Below, piece by piece: positions 25,110 to 33,538 of a stretch of 64,000 nucleotides of DNA. The notes below the pieces were generated by a model, which was not told where the DNA came from, searched no databases, and saw only the letters and a list, made by a program, of their open reading frames with translations. The position numbers and the translations under genes are program-made. Numbering within the stretch: position 1 is the first letter of the stretch; the number at the start of each line of letters is the position of its first letter. This DNA comes from Anaerocolumna chitinilytica (lineage in GTDB: Bacteria; Bacillota; Clostridia; Lachnospirales; Lachnospiraceae), in contig NZ_AP023368.1 in NCBI RefSeq assembly GCF_014218355.1, positions 5,395,501 through 5,459,500 on the forward strand, in the 5' to 3' direction.

Positions 25110-26861
25110 ATGAATGTCATTAGTTTTAAAGAAGCGAAATGCAGAAATTGCTATAAATGTGTCAGAACCTGTGAAGTAAAAGCTATCACAGTAAACCACG
25201 AACAGGCCCAGATTATGAATGACAAATGCATTTTGTGCGGTCACTGTCTGGAAGCCTGTCCCCAGAATGCCAAGTACTTTGTCAGTGACCTGCAAAAGGT
25301 CAAGGGTTATATAAAAGACGGTTATGAAACCATCGTCTCTCTCGCACCCTCTTACCTTGGTGTTCTAAAATTCAAAACTCCAGGGCAGGTTGTTTCCGCC
25401 CTGTTAAAGCTTGGCTTTACCTCCGTACGGGAAACTGCCGAAGGTGCTGCTTTTGTAACGGCAGAATATAATAAGCTGATGGCAGAAGGTAAGATGGAGA
25501 ATATTATTACTACCTGCTGTCCCAGTGTTAATGATTTAATCGAAATATATTACCCTTCCCTTACGAAATATATGGCTCCGGTAGATTCTCCCATGATAGC
25601 CCACGGTAAATTAATCCGTCAAACCATTAATCCAAAGGCGAAAATCGTCTTCCTGGGTCCCTGTATAGCTAAAAAAAGAGAGGCCGAAAGCGATGCCAGA
25701 ACCAGTGGGTTTATTGATGCTGTCATTAATTTTACCGAACTTGAGGAGTGGCTGGCAGAAGAAGATATACAGATAAATACTCTGCCGGATTCTCCTTTTG
25801 ATAATCCGGACCCTAAGGTAAACCGCCTCTATCCTATCAGCAGTGGTGTGCTTTCGGCCGTTGTTACAACCTTGAATGAGTGTGTTCCATACCGCAAGTT
25901 CTATGTCCACGGCATCCGAAACTGTATCGAACTATTCGAAAGCATGGAACGAAACGAAGTAAGCGGCAGCTTTATCGAGGCAGATATCTGCAGCGGCGGC
26001 TGTATTAAAGGTTCTGCAATAAACCGAGAGCTTATATCCCGTTTTAAAGTAAAACTTGATATGGAAGAAGCTATCCCTAAGGTTCCCCAAAAGGAAGAGA
26101 GCTTTTTTGAACGTGGAAAAGATATCTCCTTTCAACGGTCCTTTTTTGACCGTTCTCCCAAAGACCCCATGCCTTCCGAGGAAGAAATTACTGCTATCCT
26201 TCAGAAGATTGGAAAGGTTACCATAGGAGATGAATTAAATTGCGGTGCCTGCGGTTATCGAAGCTGCAGAGAAAAAGCCATTGCCGTATTTCAGGGTAAA
26301 GCAGAGCTTACCATGTGTATTCCCTATATGCACGAAAAGGCTCAGTCAATGGCCAATGTCGTCTTAGATACCACTCCCAATATCCTCATTATCGCAGATT
26401 CCGATATGCGGATTGCCGAGTTTAATACTGCAGCAGAAAAGTATTTTCATCTCTCCCGTGCAAAAGCTCTGGATATGTATTTATATGAATTGCTGGATTC
26501 TACTGATTTTGAAGAAGTAATCAATACAAAGAACTCCGTTTTTGGTAAGAAGGTTACCTTAAAAGACCCCGGTATTACCGTACTCCAGAACATTGTATAC
26601 ATTCCGAAGTTAAAAGGTGTTCTTGGTGTTTTGCAGGACATCTCAGCAGAAGAGGAAAAGAATCAGTTAGCTTATAAGGTAAAGATGGATACCATCGAAA
26701 TGGCTCAGAAGGTTATCGACAAACAGATGATGGTCGCCCAACAAATAGCAGGACTGTTAGGAGAAACTACCGCAGAAACAAAGGTTACTCTGACAAAGCT
26801 TCGTGACACCATCCTCTATGACGGTCAGGATGCTCCGGATAAAAGTCGTTCCGGCAGATAA
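25110..26861 (+). CDS. PAS-linked [FeFe]-hydrogenase, group C (sensory) type
   Basis: 583 residues: two [4Fe-4S] clusters (C11/14/17/21 and C40/43/46/50), an H-cluster domain with L1 TTCCP (134-138), L2 GPCIAKK (C185) and L3 DICSGGCIKG (C294, C298), an extra [4Fe-4S] motif (C378, C381, C386, C403) and a PAS domain (about 420-530). All H-cluster ligands are present, but the loops differ from catalytic group A enzymes. This architecture matches HydS/HfsB-like hydrogenases thought to sense H2 and signal through the PAS domain. The next gene encodes a SpoIIE-type phosphatase, a likely output. No accessory-subunit sequence is fused. Confidence 0.88.
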   Translation: MNVISFKEAKCRNCYKCVRTCEVKAITVNHEQAQIMNDKCILCGHCLEACPQNAKYFVSDLQKVKGYIKDGYETIVSLAPSYLGVLKFKTPGQVVSALLKLGFTSVRETAEGAAFVTAEYNKLMAEGKMENIITTCCPSVNDLIEIYYPSLTKYMAPVDSPMIAHGKLIRQTINPKAKIVFLGPCIAKKREAESDARTSGFIDAVINFTELEEWLAEEDIQINTLPDSPFDNPDPKVNRLYPISSGVLSAVVTTLNECVPYRKFYVHGIRNCIELFESMERNEVSGSFIEADICSGGCIKGSAINRELISRFKVKLDMEEAIPKVPQKEESFFERGKDISFQRSFFDRSPKDPMPSEEEITAILQKIGKVTIGDELNCGACGYRSCREKAIAVFQGKAELTMCIPYMHEKAQSMANVVLDTTPNILIIADSDMRIAEFNTAAEKYFHLSRAKALDMYLYELLDSTDFEEVINTKNSVFGKKVTLKDPGITVLQNIVYIPKLKGVLGVLQDISAEEEKNQLAYKVKMDTIEMAQKVIDKQMMVAQQIAGLLGETTAETKVTLTKLRDTILYDGQDAPDKSRSGR

Positions 26862-26878
26862 TGGAAGGGTAATGGAAA

Positions 26879-28051
26879 ATGAATGTAAGTATTGACGCAG
26901 CATATAAAAGTTTAAATAAGGTAAAAGAAGAGTTATGCGGTGATAAGGTGGAAATGCTAAAAACCAGCGATTCTAACATTTTGATTCTGGCAGACGGCAT
27001 GGGAAGCGGTGTTAAGGCTAATATCCTGGCCACTCTCACTTCCAAAATCTTAGGGACCATGTTTCTAAATGGTGCCTCCATCGATGATTGTATTGAAACC
27101 ATCGCCAAAACACTTCCGGTCTGTCAGGTAAGGCAGGTAGCCTATTCCACCTTTAGCATACTACAGGTATTTCAGGACGGGCAGGTATATTTGGCTGAAT
27201 TCGATAATCCTTCCTGCATCGTAATACGTAAGGGCAAGGTTCTTTCTCTTCCCTTTACGGAACGTGTTCTGGAAAATAAAGTTATAAGAGAATGCCGTTT
27301 TCAGGCAGAGCAAAATGATTGTTTTATTCTGATGAGCGATGGTGTAATCCACGCCGGCGTGGGAAACCTATTAAATTTCGGCTGGAACTGGAACAATGTT
27401 GCAGATTATGCTCTCTTAGCAGCAAAAGAAACCCTTTCCGCCTCAAGGCTTGCCAACACACTGATCAAAGCCTGCGATGACCTGTATCTTAGCCTGCCGG
27501 GAGATGATACGACCGTAGCGGTTCTACGGGTTACCGCCGCCAAGAAAATTGACTTATTCACCGGTCCTCCCCGGAATCCGGAAGACGACCGGAAACTAAT
27601 ACGGGAGTTTATTGAAAGTCAGGGAAAGAAAATTATATGCGGTGGCACCAGCGCAAATATTGCTTCCCGTATTTTAAAACATCCTCTTGTCACTTCATTA
27701 AATTATACAGACCCTTCTCTTCCTCCTATTGCGACCATGGAAGGAATCGATCTTGTTACGGAAGGTGTACTGACCTTATCACGAGCCCTGGATTTAGTAA
27801 AGCGCTACAAAGATGGCCCTGTGGATGAACAATTTTTTGAAGAACTAGACAAGGACAATGGAGGCTCCATGGTGGCCCGTTACATCATTGAGGATTGTAC
27901 CGTTTTAAATCTCTATGTAGGAAAAGCAATGAATGAAGCACACCAGAATCCTTCCCTTCCCTTTAACCTAAGCATCCGTCTCCACCTGATTGAGCAGCTG
28001 AAAGAAGCGATCAGCTCTCTCGGGAAGGAAGTTAACATATACTATTATTAA
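26879..28051 (+). CDS. SpoIIE/PP2C-type protein phosphatase
   Basis: 390 residues. The PPM metal-binding motifs are visible: LADGMGSG (about residues 39-46), MSDGV (about 149-153) and GDDTTV (about 204-209). The N-terminal 215 residues are thus a SpoIIE-type serine/threonine phosphatase; the remaining 170 residues are a C-terminal domain of unknown function common to hydrogenase-linked homologues. It lies 17 bp after the PAS-hydrogenase. SpoIIE enzymes reverse phosphorylation by RsbW/SpoIIAB-like kinases, and two such HATPase proteins are encoded nearby. No STAS-domain substrate is seen in the window, so its target is open. Confidence 0.85.
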   Translation: MNVSIDAAYKSLNKVKEELCGDKVEMLKTSDSNILILADGMGSGVKANILATLTSKILGTMFLNGASIDDCIETIAKTLPVCQVRQVAYSTFSILQVFQDGQVYLAEFDNPSCIVIRKGKVLSLPFTERVLENKVIRECRFQAEQNDCFILMSDGVIHAGVGNLLNFGWNWNNVADYALLAAKETLSASRLANTLIKACDDLYLSLPGDDTTVAVLRVTAAKKIDLFTGPPRNPEDDRKLIREFIESQGKKIICGGTSANIASRILKHPLVTSLNYTDPSLPPIATMEGIDLVTEGVLTLSRALDLVKRYKDGPVDEQFFEELDKDNGGSMVARYIIEDCTVLNLYVGKAMNEAHQNPSLPFNLSIRLHLIEQLKEAISSLGKEVNIYYY

Positions 28052-28077
28052 GTACACAAACATGGAGGTTAAATAAA

Positions 28078-29538
28078 ATGTTTGGAAACGATACCAATAT
28101 TGACGCAATAAAACAAGAAGTCCTTTATCAGGTAGCAAAGCTGGCCTTTCAGGGCGAATTGGACGAGAAAAAGGAGGCCCTTCCTTTTGAATTGATTCCC
28201 GGTCCTCAGGCGAACTTTCGCTGCTGTATCTATAAAGAAAGAGAAATCATCCGTCAAAGAATACGTTTAGCAGAAGGGAAGTCTCCCTCCGCCGGAAAAG
28301 ATAACAAAAACATTGTTCAGGTCATTAACTCTGCTTGTGAAGGCTGCCCCATTACCCGTTTTGTCGTTACGGAAAACTGCCAGAAATGTGTCGGAAAGCG
28401 CTGCCAGGCTGCCTGTAACTTCGACGCCATCACCATGCTGCATGACCGAGCTTACATAGACCCGGGTAAATGCAAAGAATGTTCAAAATGTTCTCAGGCC
28501 TGCCCTTATAATGCTATCGCCGATCTGATGCGTCCCTGTAAGAAAAGCTGCCCGGTTGATGCCATTACCATGGACGAGAATAATATAGTAGTAATTAATG
28601 AAGAACGCTGCATCGACTGTGGTTCTTGCATTAAGAACTGTCCTTTCGGAGCTATTTCCGACCGTTCCTTTATCACTGATGTCATTGACCTGCTACTGAA
28701 TTCTCCCCGCCCGGTCTATGCCATGTTAGCGCCTGCCTGGGAGGGACAATTCGGGGCTGATATTTCCTTTGCTTCCATATCAGAAGGAATAAAACATTTA
28801 GGATTTGCCGGTGTATACGAAGTAGCACTTGGTGCTGACTTTGTGGCTGCCAGTGAAAGCGAAGAATGGGCGGAGGCTTTTCAGGAAGGAAAGAAAATGA
28901 CTACCTCCTGCTGCCCTGCCTTTGTAAAGATGATCCGCAGGCATTTTCCCCAGGTCCTTGAGAATATGTCAACCACCATATCACCTATGACTGCTACTGC
29001 CAAACTGATAAAAGCACTCTATCCGGAAGCTGTCTGTGTGTTTATCGGTCCCTGTATTGCAAAAAAGGGTGAAGTTCTTGATACCATTGCTCTGGAAGGC
29101 GCTGATTATGCCCTTACTCTGGATGAGCTCACTGCCATGCTTCATGCGAAAGAGGTGGAACTAACACCTGCTCCTGCCGATATCCAGCAGGGAAGTATCT
29201 ATGGAAAGAAGTTTTGTGTATCCGGCGGCGTAACCGCTTCTGTTCTTCAATCCTTAAAGGAAAGAGAAGAAAATGCAGCTATTACGGTGAAACAATGTAA
29301 TGGTGCCGTAGAATGCAAGAAAGCTCTCATGCTTTTAAAGGCAGGAAAGCTTCCGGAAGATTTCTTAGAAGGTATGGCATGTGAGGGCGGCTGCCAGAAC
29401 GGACCGGGCAGTGTCTTAACCGGCAGAACTGCTTCCGTCAACCGGGATAAACTCTTTGGGAAAGCCGACAGCCGTGGTATTCATGAGAACATGGACTCTT
29501 ATAAAGAACTGGAATTTTCCATGCACCGCAGGGTTTAA
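28078..29538 (+). CDS. [FeFe]-hydrogenase, group B-like, monomeric
   Basis: 486 residues. A poorly conserved N-terminal region leads into a Cys-rich section with several [4Fe-4S] motifs (including C132/135/138/142 and C178/181/184/188) and a complete H-cluster domain: L1 TSCCPAF (276-282), L2 GPCIAKK (C326), L3 EGMACEGGCQNGPG (C435, C439). The L1 motif has both cysteines, so proton transfer and cluster binding are possible. EGMACEGGC is typical of group B enzymes, which are poorly studied. GGAGGT precedes the ATG. Its stop overlaps the convergent PHP gene by four bases. Confidence 0.88.
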   Translation: MFGNDTNIDAIKQEVLYQVAKLAFQGELDEKKEALPFELIPGPQANFRCCIYKEREIIRQRIRLAEGKSPSAGKDNKNIVQVINSACEGCPITRFVVTENCQKCVGKRCQAACNFDAITMLHDRAYIDPGKCKECSKCSQACPYNAIADLMRPCKKSCPVDAITMDENNIVVINEERCIDCGSCIKNCPFGAISDRSFITDVIDLLLNSPRPVYAMLAPAWEGQFGADISFASISEGIKHLGFAGVYEVALGADFVAASESEEWAEAFQEGKKMTTSCCPAFVKMIRRHFPQVLENMSTTISPMTATAKLIKALYPEAVCVFIGPCIAKKGEVLDTIALEGADYALTLDELTAMLHAKEVELTPAPADIQQGSIYGKKFCVSGGVTASVLQSLKEREENAAITVKQCNGAVECKKALMLLKAGKLPEDFLEGMACEGGCQNGPGSVLTGRTASVNRDKLFGKADSRGIHENMDSYKELEFSMHRRV

Positions 29539-30251
29539 AGGGACGTCAGAGCTTTTAGTACCTCACCTCTGCTTCTTTCCTTAACAGGCAGAAAATGCAC
29601 AGGTTCACTTATATGCTCCAAATAATGGGCATCCGAATCATAGATAATCCTGCAGTGCTCAAGATAGGGATGCAATGCTTTTAAGCTTTTTGTCTCTTTC
29701 TCCTCCTTTACTTCCGCACAGGTAAAGGAGGCATCCGGCGGGATAAAGCCAAGATTGGACAGAAGACTGGTAGAACTCTTATCAATATGTGCGGGAATCA
29801 TAATTCCCCGAAAGCGCTTCACCAGATCCGCTACTTCATCAAATCCGATATCTGCTGCATTTATCAGCAGATATTCTTCTTTTGCATACACTTCATCCGT
29901 TTCGTTTACAAGCAGCTGCTCTCCAAAGATTGCTTCTTTATTCTTTATCTTCATCAGATGCCCATAAACATAGTCATCGAATTCCATAGCAGCCGCTAAT
30001 TCTTCAAAAAGGCACAGAACATGCACCTCTTCTCTGGTGCACAGCTCCATCCCTGGTATTGCAAGAATACCGTATTTTTCTGCCTGTTCTAGAAATGGCG
30101 GGCAATTCTTACAGGTATTATGGTCGGTAAGCGCTATCACATCAAGCTCCTTTACCGCTGCCATACCGGCAATGTTACCCGGGGTCATGTCATTATCTCC
30201 GCAGGGGGACAGGCAGGAATGAATATGAAGGTCATAGGAAAGATTAAGCAT
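29535..30251 (-). CDS. PHP-domain metal-dependent phosphoesterase
   Basis: 238 residues. The PHP signature is clear: DLHIHSCLSPCG (residues 7-18), LTDHNTCKN (about 41-49), GMELCTREEVHVL and IPAHIDKS, with DSDAH near the end. These supply the His/Asp ligands of a trinuclear metal site. PHP enzymes hydrolyse phosphate esters such as 3',5'-nucleotides or histidinol phosphate; no polymerase domain is attached. Its start overlaps the DRTGG gene by eight bases, making it the last gene of the leftward hydrogenase-linked operon. Its substrate there is unknown; a nucleotide signal is one idea. Confidence 0.85.
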   Translation of the reverse strand: MLNLSYDLHIHSCLSPCGDNDMTPGNIAGMAAVKELDVIALTDHNTCKNCPPFLEQAEKYGILAIPGMELCTREEVHVLCLFEELAAAMEFDDYVYGHLMKIKNKEAIFGEQLLVNETDEVYAKEEYLLINAADIGFDEVADLVKRFRGIMIPAHIDKSSTSLLSNLGFIPPDASFTCAEVKEEKETKSLKALHPYLEHCRIIYDSDAHYLEHISEPVHFLPVKERSRGEVLKALTSL

Positions 30252-30579
30252 TTAGCAGCTGATGTACCTTCAGGGCGGTTTCAAATACCGGTTCACCAGC
30301 TGAAAGTACCGTAATTCCCTGTTCCTTTGCTTTCTTTAAGGTCTGTTCATCTGCCAGTACCCCTTCTGCCAGAATGATACAGGCAACCTCCGCCAATGCG
30401 GCAACTGCCAGCGTATTCACATTTGCCATGACGGTTACCCAGACCGCTCCGCTTGGCGCCTTACCCATAGCAACACTTAACAAATCACAGCAATAAGGTG
30501 TCGTAATAACCTGCTCTGCATTATCTCCCTTATTTATCAATTGAAACAGATTCTGATCAAGAAGCTCTTTTACTGTCAT
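30244..30579 (-). CDS. DRTGG-domain protein
   Basis: 111 residues, nearly all one DRTGG domain (start MTVKELLDQ, then a core around VTVMANVNTLAVAALAEV and an end with ITVLSAGEPVFETALKVHQLL). DRTGG domains accompany phosphotransacetylase, CBS and pyrophosphatase regulatory regions and are thought to bind a nucleotide or act in dimer contacts. The gene lies between the hydrogenase-like gene and the PHP gene, overlapping the latter. A second DRTGG protein is encoded at the head of the same operon. Role unknown; a regulatory one is likely. Confidence 0.75.
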   Translation of the reverse strand: MTVKELLDQNLFQLINKGDNAEQVITTPYCCDLLSVAMGKAPSGAVWVTVMANVNTLAVAALAEVACIILAEGVLADEQTLKKAKEQGITVLSAGEPVFETALKVHQLLNA

Positions 30580-30600
30580 ACCCCAATCCCTTTCTATCCT

Positions 30601-31884
30601 TTAATTATCCAGTTTACTGATCTCTCCGGATATTTTATGAATGAATTGCCGTAAGATGTGAATACAATCCTGTTCACTAGCAACTCCTCTTACTACATCC
30701 TCCGCCAGAGCCTTGCAGGTCGGTGCCCCGCAGGAACCACAGTCTAACCCGGGGAACTTATCATGAAGTTCTTCCACCTTCGCTAACATGGCAATACTCT
30801 CTTCCATATCCAGACCCAGCTTAAATACCGGTTCATAGGTAACCCCTTCTGTCCATTGCCAATTCTTCACTTCCACTTTTGTCAGATGGTTACAGGCAAC
30901 AGGCATGTATTTACGAAGCCTTTTTAACTTAACCTTTGCTACAAAGGGATTCTCTACGGTAAGAACTCCTCCCACGCAGCCGCCGTTACAGGCATTCAGT
31001 TCAATAAATTCCAGGGAGGAAAATTTCTGGTCTTCCAAATCTTCCAATACCTTGATTACATTCTCGATTCCATCGGCGGCAAGATAATTATCCGTTAACA
31101 GTCCTCCTGCTTCTCCGCCGGTACCTCCCCAGCTGATACCAATTTTACCGGATATGGTAAGATCCTCAATCTCTTCCTTCTCTTCCACTTCTTTCATCAG
31201 ACTTAACAGTCTGGGATAGATATCCTTGATAGCAAGTACACCGTCCACATCACTCTTTTCATATCCGAGAGGATCTTTTACGGCACTTACCTTGGCAGGG
31301 CAGGGTGAGATAAAGATTATTCCGATCTTATCCGCCGGAAGCCCTGTATCCTTCATAGCTTTTTCTCTTGCCAGAGAAGCAGCCAGATCAACAGGTGCTT
31401 TAATAGGAAGAAGATGCTCAATGAGATTCGGAAAGCGAACTCTGATCAGACGCACCACAGAGGGACAAGCCGTACTGATAAGCGGCAGATCTTCCTCATG
31501 TTCTTCTATATATTTTCTCGATAATGCAGAGACTACCTCTGCTGCTCCGCTGACCTCGTAAACATCATCAAAGCCAAATTTCTTCAAAGCCGTTAGTACA
31601 ATGTTGACATCTTCCAGGTTATTAAACTGCCCGTAAAGAGCCGGTGCCGGAAGTGCAACTGTATATTCATAGTTGTTTAATATGCTGATTGAGTCATATA
31701 CCGCCAGTTTTGCATGATGGGGGCAGATGCGTATGCACTCCCCGCAGTCAATACAGAACTCTTTCGTAATGACAGCTTTTCCTTTCCGAACCCTGATAGC
31801 CTCGGTAGGGCATCTCTTAATACAGTTTATGCACCCTTTACACAATTCTTCCTGCAGGCGAACGGCAGTAAAAAACTTATCCAT
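30601..31884 (-). CDS. Hydrogenase-like Fe-S protein lacking the proton-relay Cys
   Basis: 427 residues: two [4Fe-4S] motifs (C15/18/21/25 and C44/47/50/54), an H-cluster-like domain with L1 STACP (137-141), L2 SPCPAK (C195) and L3 ELNACNGGCVGG (C299, C303), and a C-terminal [4Fe-4S] motif (C382, C385, C390, C407). All four cluster-ligand cysteines remain, but the first Cys of TSCCP, needed for proton transfer in known hydrogenases, is Ala139. It therefore probably does not turn over H2 fast and may sense H2 or redox state. It is flanked by an RsbW-like ATPase and DRTGG genes. Confidence 0.85.
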   Translation of the reverse strand: MDKFFTAVRLQEELCKGCINCIKRCPTEAIRVRKGKAVITKEFCIDCGECIRICPHHAKLAVYDSISILNNYEYTVALPAPALYGQFNNLEDVNIVLTALKKFGFDDVYEVSGAAEVVSALSRKYIEEHEEDLPLISTACPSVVRLIRVRFPNLIEHLLPIKAPVDLAASLAREKAMKDTGLPADKIGIIFISPCPAKVSAVKDPLGYEKSDVDGVLAIKDIYPRLLSLMKEVEEKEEIEDLTISGKIGISWGGTGGEAGGLLTDNYLAADGIENVIKVLEDLEDQKFSSLEFIELNACNGGCVGGVLTVENPFVAKVKLKRLRKYMPVACNHLTKVEVKNWQWTEGVTYEPVFKLGLDMEESIAMLAKVEELHDKFPGLDCGSCGAPTCKALAEDVVRGVASEQDCIHILRQFIHKISGEISKLDN

Positions 31885-31900
31885 ACCCTCTCCTATCCGA

Positions 31901-32326
31901 CTAATGCAACTTGACTGACATGGTTACAGTAGTCCCAATACCAAGTTCTGTCTCTATATCCATTTCGTCCGAATATTTCTTCATGTTGGGCAGCCCCATA
32001 CCTGCTCCAAACCCTAGGGATCTTACTTTATCCGGTGCGGTGGAATAACCGGCCTGCATCGCTAAGTCAATATCCGGAATACCAGGTCCCTTATCCTTTA
32101 ATACCATCTTTATCTCTTCCGGAGATATGGTAACCTTGATTCCCCCGCCGTGAGCATGGATTACCATATTAATCTCGCCTTCGTACATGGCAATGGCAAC
32201 CTTTCTCACCACATCCGGACTGACTCCCATCTGCTTTAACTTGGATTTCACATCACTGGAGGCCTCTCCGGCTCTCGTAAAATCATCTGCTGATACATGA
32301 TAGTTCAGTTCAATATGCTGACTCAA
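31901..32326 (-). CDS. RsbW/SpoIIAB-like HATPase protein
   Basis: 141 residues forming one GHKL ATPase domain: N-box YEGEINMVIHAHGG, G1 DKGPGIPD and G2 GAGMGLPNM, then a GIGTTVTM strand. There is no histidine-kinase dimerisation helix, so it resembles serine-kinase anti-sigma factors. Translation starts at TTG (32324-32326) inside the end of the upstream DRTGG gene, with GGAGGTG seven bases before it. It precedes the hydrogenase-like gene by 16 bp. It could be the kinase opposed by the SpoIIE-type phosphatase encoded at 26879-28051, but no partner sigma or STAS protein is visible. Confidence 0.85.
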   Translation of the reverse strand: MSQHIELNYHVSADDFTRAGEASSDVKSKLKQMGVSPDVVRKVAIAMYEGEINMVIHAHGGGIKVTISPEEIKMVLKDKGPGIPDIDLAMQAGYSTAPDKVRSLGFGAGMGLPNMKKYSDEMDIETELGIGTTVTMSVKLH

Positions 32327-32673
32327 TGGGATGCACCTCCCCTTAACCCTTTTTCATAAAGCCTTCCGCAGGCGGAAAACATCTGACGTTTCGTACCAAG
32401 AAGAACAATATGACTCTCCTTTGCCAGATCCACCATCATCTCATCCGGCACCTTGCCCCTTACAAATACAATGCAGATAATATCCATCATTTCTGAAGTT
32501 CTGATTACCTGCGGATTGCAAAGCCCTGTAAGCAGTACGGATTGATCCTTTACAAAAGCAAGAACATCACTCATCATATCAGAGCCGCAGGCCGTATGTA
32601 CCTCACGGTCTAAGTACTCTTCTCCCCAGATTAGTTCCGCACCCAATATTTCCATTACATCCTGAATAGTCAT
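32323..32673 (-). CDS. DRTGG-domain protein, first gene of leftward operon
   Basis: 116 residues. MTIQDVMEILGAELIWG opens a DRTGG-like domain, with a conserved ACGSDMMSDVLAFV segment and an end in LLGTKRQMFSACGRLYEKGL. The start at 32673 follows AAAGGGG; a frame from 32691 would add six residues without support. Its stop overlaps the TTG start of the HATPase gene by four bases. It heads the leftward operon DRTGG, HATPase, hydrogenase-like, DRTGG, PHP. Function unknown; presumed regulatory. Confidence 0.75.
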   Translation of the reverse strand: MTIQDVMEILGAELIWGEEYLDREVHTACGSDMMSDVLAFVKDQSVLLTGLCNPQVIRTSEMMDIICIVFVRGKVPDEMMVDLAKESHIVLLGTKRQMFSACGRLYEKGLRGGASH

Positions 32674-32698
32674 GCTACCCCTTTCCCGCAATCACGGA

Positions 32699-32773
32699 TA
32701 TGTCTATTTTTTAACAGAGTTATGTCTATTTGTAATTTATCCTCAGTATACCATTGGTGTGGGATTTTTTCAA
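32699..32773 (-). promoter_or_regulatory. Promoter of leftward operon with a direct repeat
   Basis: Minus-strand TTGAAA (32768-32773) and TATACT (32745-32750) are 17 bp apart. Downstream, AAATAGACATA occurs twice (complement of 32721-32731 and of 32699-32709) exactly 22 bp apart, two helical turns, as expected for a regulator binding as a tandem dimer near the transcription start. Confidence 0.65.
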
Positions 32774-32775
32774 TG

Positions 32776-32847
32776 TTAATCAAGCCCCAGTATGGCTAAG
32801 GCACGATGCCAAATTATAGATACCAGGGGATTCGGGGGATTGATTAA
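32776..32847. repeat. Inverted repeat between the divergent hydrogenase promoters
   Basis: TTAATCAAGCCCC (32776-32788) pairs with GGGGGATTGATTAA (32834-32847): 8 AT-rich plus 4 GC pairs. The loop contains a smaller hairpin GGCACGATGCC. It lies upstream of both promoter -10 boxes, so it is not in either mRNA leader as drawn. It may be an operator, a DNA structure or an insertion remnant. Confidence 0.6.
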
Positions 32848-32951
32848 AGGCAATTACGGAGATAAGGAAGTATTTCCCTGAGTTACAATTATTATCACAT
32901 GTAACATTTGTTAAAATTAATATACCTGTAGATTTTTTATCAATATCATGC

Positions 32952-32976
32952 TATACTGATGTTGTTTGTCGAAACA
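32952..32976 (+). promoter_or_regulatory. Promoter of the bifurcating hydrogenase operon
   Basis: Extended -10 TGCTATACT (-10 at 32952-32957) with no good -35. A palindrome TGTTT-GTCG-AAACA (32963-32976) follows at the expected start site and could be an operator; a TTGTTAA half-site lies at 32908-32914. Confidence 0.6.
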
Positions 32977-33035
32977 GTAACTTTTGTATTCGGCAGGTAG
33001 CGAATTAACAGCTAAAAAATCAAGGAGGTTAAAGA

Positions 33036-33530
33036 ATGAGTTCCCAGAAGAAAACAGTTCCCTTCAGCGGTTCCAAGGAGCAAGAAACGGAACTTCTTAA
33101 AGTCATTAATACACATAAAAATGACAAAGGTGCTTTAATGCCCATCCTGCAACAAGCACAAGAAATCTATGGTTATCTACCGATAGAGGTTCAAACTATT
33201 ATATCAAACGAGATGAATATTCCTCTTGAGAAAGTATATGGAGTGGCAACCTTTTACTCACAGTTTTCCTTAAACCCCAAAGGAAAATATAAAGTTTCCG
33301 TATGCTTAGGCACAGCCTGTTATGTAAAGGGCTCCGGAGATATTTTTAACAAGCTTTCTGAGCTGCTTCAAATTGAAGGCGGCGAATGTACCCCTGACGG
33401 CAAATTCTCCTTAGATGCCTGTCGCTGTATCGGTGCCTGCGGACTGGCCCCTGTACTTACCATTAATAGTGATGTATATGGAAGACTTACTGTTGACGAT
33501 GTAAAGGATATCTTAGCAAAATACGAGTAA
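33036..33530 (+). CDS. hydC: Bifurcating hydrogenase gamma subunit, NuoE-like
   Basis: 164 residues. An N-terminal helical region (LMPILQQAQEIYGYLP) precedes a [2Fe-2S] thioredoxin fold with Cys in CLGTACYVKG (C-x4-C) and CRCIGACGLAP, the NuoE pattern. In trimeric HydABC enzymes this subunit carries electrons between the flavin of HydB and other centres. GGAGG lies before the ATG. It is the first gene of a five-gene operon ending with hydA. The full length and conserved GVATFYSQF segment support a functional subunit. Confidence 0.92.
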   Translation: MSSQKKTVPFSGSKEQETELLKVINTHKNDKGALMPILQQAQEIYGYLPIEVQTIISNEMNIPLEKVYGVATFYSQFSLNPKGKYKVSVCLGTACYVKGSGDIFNKLSELLQIEGGECTPDGKFSLDACRCIGACGLAPVLTINSDVYGRLTVDDVKDILAKYE

Positions 33531-33538
33531 CCTGTTCC

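Noticed and set aside
32962..32978. TTGTTTGTCGAAACA as a Rex site or another MarR site
   Set aside because: The half-site spacing is two bases shorter than the 18-bp Rex box and the 18-bp MarR sites near 8.1-8.7 kb; kept only as an unassigned palindrome.
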